From a virus: a DNA stretch of 35,166 nt. The notes under the pieces were generated by a model, which saw only the letters and a program-made list of their open reading frames with translations, was not told where the DNA came from and made no database searches. Shown one piece after another: positions 1 to 6,036 of the stretch (position 1 is its first letter; each line of letters opens with the position of its first letter). The stretch covers positions 1 to 35,166 of the IMG/VR virus record IMGVR_UViG_3300028831_000629. One strand, written 5' to 3'. A program made the position numbers and the translations under genes.

Positions 1-1
1 C

Positions 2-451
2 TGCGCCGGCAGCGAGCTGGGCGCCATCCGCCAGGCCGGCAACGGCAACTCCTACACCTGCACCAAGGACGGCACCCACCAGCGGTGGCTGCCCACCACC
101 CTGCCGGGCGTTGCAGGCACCGGCGATGACGGCATGTGCGACTGCTACGGCACACCCACTGCCACCCCGACGGCGACCGCCACGGCCACCCCGACCGAAA
201 CGCCGGTCGGCCTGCCCTCGCCGAGCTGCACCGACGACGGCTACGGCGGCTGCGACACGCCCAGCCAGACCCCGAGCCAGACTCCGAGCGAGACCCCGAG
301 CGGCACCGTGACGCCGACGCAGACCCCGGTCGGCGGCACCCTGCCAGTGACCAGCTCGACCAACCCGTTGCCGTTCGTCGGCATCGCCGTCATCGCGCTC
401 GCCCTCGGGGCCGGGTTCCTGCGCCTGGCCCGCCGCCGCGACATCGGCTGA
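2..451 (+). CDS. Secreted Thr/Pro-rich protein with C-terminal sortase-like anchor (5' truncated)
   Basis: The frame is open from the window edge, so the N-terminus is missing; 149 residues are visible. A Cys-containing piece with paired cysteines (CAGSELG, SYTC, then CDC) is followed by a long Thr/Pro/Ser linker with PTATPT and TPSQTPSE repeats. Next come LPVTSS, a hydrophobic segment of about 20 residues (PFVGIAVIALALGAGFL) and a basic end (RLARRRDIG). The order LPxTx, membrane segment and Arg-rich tail is that of a cell-wall sorting signal, although the fifth motif residue is Ser rather than Gly. I infer a protein exported from the host and held at its surface or wall, with the Thr/Pro stretch as a stalk. 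Its function is unknown. It is followed at once by a strong terminator, so it ends its transcription unit. Confidence 0.75.
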   Translation, partial: CAGSELGAIRQAGNGNSYTCTKDGTHQRWLPTTLPGVAGTGDDGMCDCYGTPTATPTATATATPTETPVGLPSPSCTDDGYGGCDTPSQTPSQTPSETPSGTVTPTQTPVGGTLPVTSSTNPLPFVGIAVIALALGAGFLRLARRRDIG

Positions 452-460
452 CCGGCAACC

Positions 461-508
461 TGTAGAAGACTCCGGAGGCGGGATTTCCCGCACCCGGAGT
501 CTTCTGCA
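461..508 (+). terminator. Strong intrinsic hairpin terminator
   Basis: Arms at 461-475 and 494-508 pair over 15 bp (one T-G wobble). An inner 5-bp stem (GCGGG at 478-482 with CCCGC at 487-491) closes a TTT-containing loop. It starts 9 nt after the stop of the anchored protein and separates it from the DNA-processing operon. There is little U-tract, as is common in actinobacteria. The near-perfect symmetry means it could act in both directions. Confidence 0.85.
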
Positions 509-635
509 TTTCGAGGGAGCCCCTGAATGACGGCCACACGCCCGGACAGGCGTAACATCGCCGCAATCGAGCGTGGACGTACGTCAACAGACTGGGGTAT
601 GCTTCGGGCACCGGGAAATCGTGAGGTGGCCGAGC

Positions 636-1604
636 GTGCGTGACTATCTTCTGGTTAACGACATCCATTTGTCCGACCGGCCGCCGTCCTCCTGCACGGA
701 CACCTACAACGACGACCTGTTCGACCTGCTCGGCGAGGTCGGGGCGCTGGCCGGACAGCGCCAATCCCGGGCCGTCATCCTGGCCGGGGATGTCTTCCAC
801 CTCAAAACCCCCACCCGCACCACCCACCGCACCGTGCGCCGGTTCATCGAAACCCTGCGCAGCTGGCCGTGCCCGACGCTGATCGTGCCCGGCAACCACG
901 ACATGCAACACGACCGGCTCGACTCCCTCGACGAGACCCAGCCCCTCGGTGTGGTCTTCGCCTCCGGCGCCGCCCACCTGCTGCACGGCTGGTCCGCCGT
1001 CGACGCCGGGATCATCCCCGACCCGGTCTACGGGGTGCCCTGGCTGATGCGCTTCGCAGACGACCTCGTCGCCGACGCCTTCGCCGACTGGCGCAGCCGC
1101 CTCGACGGCGGCGTGCCGGCGCTGGTCGTCGCCCACGCCCCGCTCTACCGGCCCGGCCTGGAGCTGCCCTACGAGTTCTACCCGGCCGAGGCGTGGGCCA
1201 AGGCGATGGACGGGCACGGCACCGTGCACTACGGCCACGTGCACGAGGCGCACGGCGAATACACCGTCGGCGGGGTCCGCTTCTCCAACCCCGGCGCGCT
1301 GTCGCGCGGGTCGCTGCACGAACACAACCTGACCCGGCAGGTCGCCATCGGCGCCTGGACCCCCGGCTCGCCGGCCGTGGAACACCTCGTCCTGCCGCAC
1401 AAGCCGGCCAGCGAGGTGTTCCGCCTCGCCGAAACCGCAAAGACGGCCGCCGCCCAGCTCAGCCTGGACGCCTTCCTCGACTCGATCGGGCAGACCCGCA
1501 TCGAGATCACCTCCATCGAAGCCGTCCTCGCCCACGTGCGCAGCCTGCAGCTCGGCCCCGACCTGGAAGCCGTCATCGCCGAGCTGCTGGAGACGGCCCG
1601 ATGA
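636..1604 (+). CDS. Mre11/SbcD-like metallophosphoesterase (DNA nuclease)
   Basis: This 322-residue protein carries the calcineurin-type phosphoesterase motifs in order: D9-I-H11, G-D52, G86-N-H-D89, H167 in VVAHAPL, and G200-H-V-H203. These are the two-metal ligands of the SbcD/Mre11 nuclease family, and the size fits the catalytic core of T4 gp47-like phage proteins. I start at GTG 636 because GAGGTGG lies about 6 nt upstream and the next residues lead straight into the first beta strand; GTG 621 and ATG 573 are in-frame alternatives. It is first in an operon with a Cas4-like nuclease, a sliding clamp and a Rad50-like ATPase, which suggests DNA end processing for recombination or replication. 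The stop overlaps the next start (ATGA). Substrate and partner are inferred, not shown. Confidence 0.88.
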   Translation: MRDYLLVNDIHLSDRPPSSCTDTYNDDLFDLLGEVGALAGQRQSRAVILAGDVFHLKTPTRTTHRTVRRFIETLRSWPCPTLIVPGNHDMQHDRLDSLDETQPLGVVFASGAAHLLHGWSAVDAGIIPDPVYGVPWLMRFADDLVADAFADWRSRLDGGVPALVVAHAPLYRPGLELPYEFYPAEAWAKAMDGHGTVHYGHVHEAHGEYTVGGVRFSNPGALSRGSLHEHNLTRQVAIGAWTPGSPAVEHLVLPHKPASEVFRLAETAKTAAAQLSLDAFLDSIGQTRIEITSIEAVLAHVRSLQLGPDLEAVIAELLETAR

Positions 1605-2524
1605 CCGCTGCACCGGCAGAGCCGATCGCCATCTCCTGGAGCCAGCTGCGCGCCCACCAGGAATGCCGGCAGAAGTCCGCCCTGCTGCGCGCCGGGCACC
1701 GCAGCAAGGGCGCCAACATCCGCAACTACTTCCACGGCATGGTCGTGGACGGGCTGATGCGCCGCTGGCTGGCCGACCCGGACCGCCGCCACGGGCAGAT
1801 GGCCGCCCAGATCGACGAGTACATCGCCACCTGCGCCCAGCAGGCCATCGACGACGGCGACGGCGTGGTGCGCTGGCGGCACCCCGAAGACCGGGCCGAA
1901 CTGCGGGAGTTCTGCCTGCAGCTGCTCACCCGCCTCGAACCGCTGCTGGACACCCTGGTCCTGCCCTACCAGTTCGCCTGCGCGCAACGCTTCCGCCAAC
2001 CCGTCGTCGTGCCCTACCTGGACGGCACCCCCACCACCATCTACCTGCGCGGCGAAATGGACCTGCTCACCGTCGAAGCCGCCGGCCGGGCCGTGTGGGA
2101 CCTCAAAGGCACCAAGGACGACAGCTACTGGCGCAAGGTCCTCGGCCAGCTCGTCTTCTACGACCTGGCCGTGCTCGCCGAACACGGCAGCCCCACCATC
2201 CGGGTCGGGCTGATCCAGCCGATGTGCCGCAACCCGGTGCTGCACTGGACCCTCACCGACGAGCACCGCCGCCAAATGTGGGCCGCCATCCTGCGCATGG
2301 CCGGGGACATCTGGCGCGCCGAAGCCAGCTGCAAAACCGGCACCGACGGCTGCCGCTACTGCGAGGTCCGCCACGCCTGCGCCCGCTACGCCCCGGTCGG
2401 CAACACCATCGCCATCGGCGGCAACCCCACCAGCCGCACCGCCGGCAGCACCACCAGCACCACCAGCACCATGGCGAGCGCGCTGCGCGCCGCCGCCAGC
2501 ACCGCCCGGGAGGCCAGCGCATGA
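1601..2524 (+). CDS. Cas4/RecB-like PD-(D/E)XK exonuclease with predicted Fe-S cluster
   Basis: In this 307-residue protein the nuclease core is visible as G151-E-M-D154 followed by D167-L-K169 (the D-x-K of PD-(D/E)XK enzymes). Cysteines at C22, C251, C254 and C260 (C-x2-C-x5-C at the end) reproduce the Cas4/AddB [4Fe-4S] arrangement, in which one N-terminal and three C-terminal cysteines bracket the nuclease fold; C244 is extra. Such proteins degrade or trim DNA ends. There is no cas1, cas2 or CRISPR array nearby, so a CRISPR adaptation role is not supported. Position between the Mre11-like gene and the clamp points to DNA recombination. The last 50 residues are Ser/Thr/Ala-rich and look disordered. 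It overlaps both neighbours by 4 nt, so translation is probably coupled. Confidence 0.85.
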   Translation: MTAAPAEPIAISWSQLRAHQECRQKSALLRAGHRSKGANIRNYFHGMVVDGLMRRWLADPDRRHGQMAAQIDEYIATCAQQAIDDGDGVVRWRHPEDRAELREFCLQLLTRLEPLLDTLVLPYQFACAQRFRQPVVVPYLDGTPTTIYLRGEMDLLTVEAAGRAVWDLKGTKDDSYWRKVLGQLVFYDLAVLAEHGSPTIRVGLIQPMCRNPVLHWTLTDEHRRQMWAAILRMAGDIWRAEASCKTGTDGCRYCEVRHACARYAPVGNTIAIGGNPTSRTAGSTTSTTSTMASALRAAASTAREASA

Positions 2525-2787
2525 CCCAGCAGCACACCAGCGCAGATCTCGACGCCCAGGTGGCCGCCATCCGGACCCGCCTGGCCACCGCACAGCGCGC
2601 CCGGGTACGCGCCGAGGCCGACCGGGACGCCGCCGCGGCCAGCGCCGCCACCGCCCGCGCCCAGCTCGCCGAGGAGTTCGGCGTGCAGACCGTCGAAGAA
2701 GCTCAGGCGATGCTGCAGCAACTGGACACCGCCCTGGCCGGCGAGATCGCCACCCTGGCCGCCGCCCTCGACGAGATCGGAGCCTGA
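2521..2787 (+). CDS. Small coiled-coil protein of the recombination operon
   Basis: This 88-residue protein is almost entirely helical and Ala/Glu/Gln/Arg-rich, with heptad-like spacing of hydrophobic residues through about residues 8-85. It has no Cys, membrane segment or catalytic motif. ATG 2521 overlaps the stop of the Cas4-like gene (ATGA), and the sliding clamp starts 3 nt after its stop, so it belongs to the same operon. I do not recognise a family. It could be a partner or structural subunit of the phosphoesterase/ATPase pair, but that rests on position alone. Confidence 0.7.
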   Translation: MTQQHTSADLDAQVAAIRTRLATAQRARVRAEADRDAAAASAATARAQLAEEFGVQTVEEAQAMLQQLDTALAGEIATLAAALDEIGA

Positions 2788-2790
2788 CCC

Positions 2791-4065
2791 ATGACCCCAA
2801 CCCCCGGCACCACCAACTCCGCGGTCGTGGACGGGCACAGCTTCATCGATGAGCTGCTCGCCCCGGGCACGGACAACCCGGCCGCCGCCTTCGCCGCCGG
2901 CCTGGCCGCCGCCCCGCCGGCCGAGATCGGCTTCACCATCAAACGGTTCATCCTGCAGCTGCTGCTGGACCGGGCGGCCACCGTCGTGCCGACCCGCGAC
3001 GTCATGCCGGTGCTGAAGAACTTCCAGATCGACGTGCGGCCCGGCCGGCTGCGGGTGATCGCCTCCGACACCGAACTGTCGATGATCGCCACCACCGAAC
3101 TGGTCGAAGTCGACGCCCCCGGCGTGGCCGTCTTCCCGGCCCGCAAGATGCTCGACATCGTCCGCGAAGCCGACGAGGGCGACGTGCGCATCCGGGTCCG
3201 CGGGCAGGCCGCCGCCATCACCATCGGACGCACCACCTGGAACCTCATGCTGGCCGGCGGCGCCGACTACCCGGCCATGCCCGAGATCACCGAAGTCACC
3301 CTGGTCGCCGTCGAGCGGGCCGCGTTCGCCGCCTCCCTGCACGCCGTGCGCTACGCCGCCTGCCGTGACGCCAACCGGGCCAGCCTCAACATGATCGACG
3401 TCGCGCACGGGCGGATGACCGCCTGCGACGGCGCCCGCTTCGCCCAGGCCGGCACCGCCGAGCTGCCCTTCACCTGCCAGATCCCGATCGGCGCCGTCGA
3501 CGACCTGCTCAAGCTGCTCAAAGGCAGCGACCTCACCGACATCCACGTCGGCGAATCCAAACTGCACCTGATCTTCCGGCTCGGCGCCGACGTGTTCATC
3601 GTCAACAAGCTCATCGCCCAGTTCCCCGACCTGGAAGCGCTGTGGCTGCGCCCGGCCCTGAGCAACAAGCAGCCACTGCGGGTCGAACGCGCCGACCTGC
3701 TCACCGCGATCAAGCGGGTCCGCATCACCGCCGACCCCAACACCTCCGCCATCGGGCTGCACCTGGCCCCCGCCGCCCCCGGTGCCCCCGGTGCCCCCGG
3801 CCGGCTGAGCGTCTCGGCCCGCGACAAGTACAAGAACGCCGCCGAGGAAACCATCGACGAGGTCGGCTGGGACGGCCCCGAACGCACCCTCGTGGTCAAC
3901 CACGCCTTCCTCACCGACATGATCGGCGGACACACCGGGCCGACCCTGACCTTCCTGCTCGGCGAGGACACCAAGACCCGCAAAGCCCCGCTGCTGCTGC
4001 GCGACCCCGACACCGGCACCGTCGCCGTCGTGCAGCAGATGCTGCTGGACTGGACCGGCGCATGA
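2791..4065 (+). CDS. dnaN: DNA polymerase III beta-type sliding clamp
   Basis: This 424-residue protein resembles bacterial DnaN over three repeated domains after an unusual N-terminal extension of about 45 residues. The first domain has the typical run of residues: RDVMPVLKNFQID, LRVIASDTELSMIA, VFPARKMLDIVRE and GRTTWNLMLAGGADYPAMPE, matching the beta-clamp signatures (PVLxN, ATDxE, PARKLLDIVR, DFPxxPE). A short GAPGAPGAPG insert lies in the third domain. Bacterial clamps are about 370-390 residues, so this one is longer. The clamp tethers polymerases and repair enzymes to DNA. A DnaX-like loader ATPase is encoded at 10502-11641. Its place between a nuclease and a Rad50-like ATPase suggests coupling of replication and recombination. 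The SbcC-like start overlaps its stop by 4 nt. Confidence 0.88.
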   Translation: MTPTPGTTNSAVVDGHSFIDELLAPGTDNPAAAFAAGLAAAPPAEIGFTIKRFILQLLLDRAATVVPTRDVMPVLKNFQIDVRPGRLRVIASDTELSMIATTELVEVDAPGVAVFPARKMLDIVREADEGDVRIRVRGQAAAITIGRTTWNLMLAGGADYPAMPEITEVTLVAVERAAFAASLHAVRYAACRDANRASLNMIDVAHGRMTACDGARFAQAGTAELPFTCQIPIGAVDDLLKLLKGSDLTDIHVGESKLHLIFRLGADVFIVNKLIAQFPDLEALWLRPALSNKQPLRVERADLLTAIKRVRITADPNTSAIGLHLAPAAPGAPGAPGRLSVSARDKYKNAAEETIDEVGWDGPERTLVVNHAFLTDMIGGHTGPTLTFLLGEDTKTRKAPLLLRDPDTGTVAVVQQMLLDWTGA

Positions 4066-4739
4066 ACCAGACGGCCCAGCTCGCCGCCCTCACCGAACGG
4101 CTGCGCCGCGCCCGGCGCCAACTGGACCGCGAGGCCGGCGCCGCCCGCACCGTCGCGGTCACCGGCCAACGGCTCACCGCCGAAGTCGCCCACCTGTCCG
4201 GCCAGGTCGACCTGCACGAGCAGGCCGCCGCGCTCCTCGCGAGCATCGGCGAGGACCGCCAGACCGCCGCCCAGACCCAGATCGAAACCCTGGTCACCAA
4301 AGGACTGCAGACCATCTTCGGCGCGGACCTGTCCTTCCACCTGGTCCCCGGCGTGCGGGCCAAAACCCCGGTCGTCGACTTCGTCGTGCGCTCCGGCATG
4401 AACGACGGCACCGGTGACACCGTGGTCGACACCGACGTCCTCGACGCTCGCGGCGGCGGCCTGGCCGCCACCGTCGGGTTCCTGCTGCGCCTGGTCATCC
4501 TGCTGCTGTCCACCAAAGGCCGCGCCGGCAGCTCGGAGAGCACCCTGCTGCTGGACGAGACCTTCGCGCACGTCTCCGCCGAATACGAACCGAGGCTGGC
4601 CGAATTCCTGCGCGAACTGGTCGACAAAACCGGCGTGCAGATCATCCTGGTCACCCACTCCGACGCCTTCACCGACGCCGCCGACGTGCGCTACCGCTTC
4701 GAACTGACCGGCGGCGTCACCACCGTCCGCGCGGTGTGA
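4062..4739 (+). CDS. Rad50/SbcC-like ATPase, C-terminal half only
   Basis: This 225-residue protein has a coiled-coil N-terminus (about 1-75), then a domain ending in ABC/SMC-type motifs: a signature-like loop A129-R-G-G-G-L134, a Walker B strand with catalytic D165-E166 (TLLLDETFAHVS), and an H-loop histidine H199 in LVTHSD. This matches the C-terminal lobe of Rad50/SbcC and T4 gp46. No Walker A P-loop exists in this protein or in any nearby gene of the operon. The hinge and long coiled coil are also absent. It may pair with an N-terminal half encoded outside the window, or be a non-canonical ATPase. The Mre11-like partner is encoded 2.5 kb upstream in the same operon. Start ATG 4062 overlaps the clamp stop; its stop overlaps the next start. 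Confidence 0.8.
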   Translation: MNQTAQLAALTERLRRARRQLDREAGAARTVAVTGQRLTAEVAHLSGQVDLHEQAAALLASIGEDRQTAAQTQIETLVTKGLQTIFGADLSFHLVPGVRAKTPVVDFVVRSGMNDGTGDTVVDTDVLDARGGGLAATVGFLLRLVILLLSTKGRAGSSESTLLLDETFAHVSAEYEPRLAEFLRELVDKTGVQIILVTHSDAFTDAADVRYRFELTGGVTTVRAV

Positions 4740-4915
4740 TGACCCCCGACGAGATCCCGCAGGAGCTGGTCGACCTGCTCGACCGGCGCGCCGGCAGGCT
4801 GCACCGTCGCGGCGGCACCGTGCTGAGCACGCTCGCCGAGATCCTCACCCGCTACGACGAGCTGCGCGAGGAGCCGAAGGCTTTACCCGAGAAAAACTCG
4901 GCCGCCGGCCAGTAG
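4739..4915 (+). CDS. 58-aa hypothetical protein with a TTA codon
   Basis: ATG 4739 overlaps the TGA of the Rad50-like gene (ATGA) and the frame runs 58 codons to TAG at 4913. The product is charged and mostly helical: it begins MTPDEIPQELVDLL, contains RRAGRLHRRGGTVLSTL, and ends in a polar tail. The coupled start, GC-rich third positions and absence of another use for the gap support a real gene. Codon 49 is TTA (4883-4885), a leucine codon very rare in such genomes; in Streptomyces, TTA-bearing genes depend on the bldA tRNA. The last 12 codons (GAGAAAAACTCG region) are less GC-rich than the rest. No family is recognised. Confidence 0.65.
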   Translation: MTPDEIPQELVDLLDRRAGRLHRRGGTVLSTLAEILTRYDELREEPKALPEKNSAAGQ

Positions 4916-4923
4916 AAGCATGG

Positions 4924-5769
4924 GTGGCCGACTCCCTGCCCCGTTTCCTGCCCAGCGCCAAGGTGATCGCCGACTCGATCAGCCCGCTCGGGCACCGGCT
5001 GACCACCCTCGAAGTCACCATGCACCGGTACATGCTGCCGGAGTTCAACACCCACCGGGCCTTCTCCCGCAACAGCGCCTCCTCCCGGGCCATCCCGGTG
5101 CACAAGATGATGGCCAAGCTCGCCGACACCCCGGCCCTGCCGATCGGCTTCCGCGCCGAGCAGAAAGGCATGCAGGCCGGCCCCTACCTGCCCAAGGACA
5201 TTCAGGACCAGGCCCGCGACATCTGGCTGGCCGCCCGGGACAGCGCCGTCGAATCGGCCGAGCAGCTGGTCCGCCTCGGCGTGCACAAATCCATCGTCAA
5301 CCGGCTGCTGGAACCGTTCCTGCCGCACACCGTCATCGTCTCGGCCACCGACTGGCGCGGCTTCTTCGCCCAACGCAGCAACTACCTCGCCCAAGACGAG
5401 ATCCGCTGGCTGGCCAACAAGATGGAGGACTGCGTCGAGTTCTCCGACCCGCACGAACTGGACTTCGGCGCCTGGCATCTGCCCTACCTCACCGGCGATG
5501 AAGCCGGCCAGCTCGGCGAGATCGCCGCCTGTCAGGTCTCGGCCGCCCGCTGCGCCCGCGTCTCGTATCTCACCCACGACGGCCGGCGCGACCCCGCCGA
5601 AGACATCAACCTCTACCAGCGCCTCGTGAGCGCCGACCCGCCGCACGCCTCCCCGCTGGAACACGTCGCCACCCCGGCGCTCAACGGCACCGGCAACTTC
5701 ACCGGCTGGCGGCAACTGCGCCACCTTGTGCTGCGTGAGCCGGCGCCGCCGTGCGAGCACGAGGAATAG
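4924..5769 (+). CDS. thyX: Flavin-dependent thymidylate synthase (ThyX)
   Basis: This 281-residue enzyme shows the ThyX signature at residues 44-55 (H-R-x2-S-x4-S-x-R, read as HRAFSRNSASSR), preceded by the MHRYMLPEFNT strand. ThyX methylates dUMP to dTMP using methylene-tetrahydrofolate, NADPH and FAD, and phages use it to feed DNA synthesis. The start is GTG 4924; an overlapping ATG at 4920 is in another frame and is a shadow. The Shine-Dalgarno sequence is weak (AGAAG), so it may rely on coupling with the 58-aa gene 8 nt upstream. The next gene starts 3 nt after its stop. Another pyrimidine modification cannot be excluded, since the neighbouring radical SAM enzyme is unexplained, but plain dTMP synthesis is the simplest reading. 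Confidence 0.9.
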   Translation: MADSLPRFLPSAKVIADSISPLGHRLTTLEVTMHRYMLPEFNTHRAFSRNSASSRAIPVHKMMAKLADTPALPIGFRAEQKGMQAGPYLPKDIQDQARDIWLAARDSAVESAEQLVRLGVHKSIVNRLLEPFLPHTVIVSATDWRGFFAQRSNYLAQDEIRWLANKMEDCVEFSDPHELDFGAWHLPYLTGDEAGQLGEIAACQVSAARCARVSYLTHDGRRDPAEDINLYQRLVSADPPHASPLEHVATPALNGTGNFTGWRQLRHLVLREPAPPCEHEE

Positions 5770-5772
5770 CCC

Positions 5773-6036
5773 GTGGCCGCCGAGGACGACATCCGCGCCG
5801 GGCTGCTCGCCCAAGCCGACCAGGACTGCGCCGCCGCCTACCACGACGTGATCACCCTGGCCCGCGACTGCCACGACCTGGACATCATCGAAGCCACCCG
5901 CCGCCTCGGCCTGCACCTCGCCGACCGGATCAGCCCCGACGGGCTCGCCTTCACCCTGGCCTACTTCGCGTTGCTGGCCGCCCGCACCCCACGCCGCAGC
6001 CAGCACGGAGGCCGCGATGGAGGCCGCGATGCCTAG
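5773..6036 (+). CDS. 87-aa hypothetical protein
   Basis: GTG 5773 has a good ribosome-binding site, GAGGAA at 5761-5766, overlapping the thyX stop. The 87-residue product is helical and acidic in its first 70 residues, with DxxxxxYHDVITLARDCHDLDII in the centre interrupted only by ordinary residues. It ends in a Gly/Arg/Asp tail (GGRDGGRD) that comes from a 12-bp tandem duplication containing the start of the next gene. No family is recognised. The 20-nt overlap with the radical SAM gene suggests coupled expression. Confidence 0.65.
   Translation: MAAEDDIRAGLLAQADQDCAAAYHDVITLARDCHDLDIIEATRRLGLHLADRISPDGLAFTLAYFALLAARTPRRSQHGGRDGGRDA

Noticed and set aside
574-603. Possible promoter TGGACG - 18 nt - TATGCT before the phosphoesterase gene
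   Set aside because: Each box matches only 4 of 6 consensus bases; too weak to list without transcript data.
1601-2524. CRISPR-Cas adaptation role for the Cas4-like protein
   Set aside because: No cas1/cas2 genes and no direct-repeat array were seen; phage Cas4-like nucleases commonly act without CRISPR.
3776-3806. GAPGAPGAPG repeat in the sliding clamp gene as a sign of corruption
   Set aside because: The frame stays open with clear clamp sequence on both sides; a short loop insertion is the simpler reading.
4920-5501. ATG 4920 frame overlapping thyX
   Set aside because: The product is an Arg/Pro/Gly-rich shadow; the GTG 4924 frame encodes the ThyX signature.
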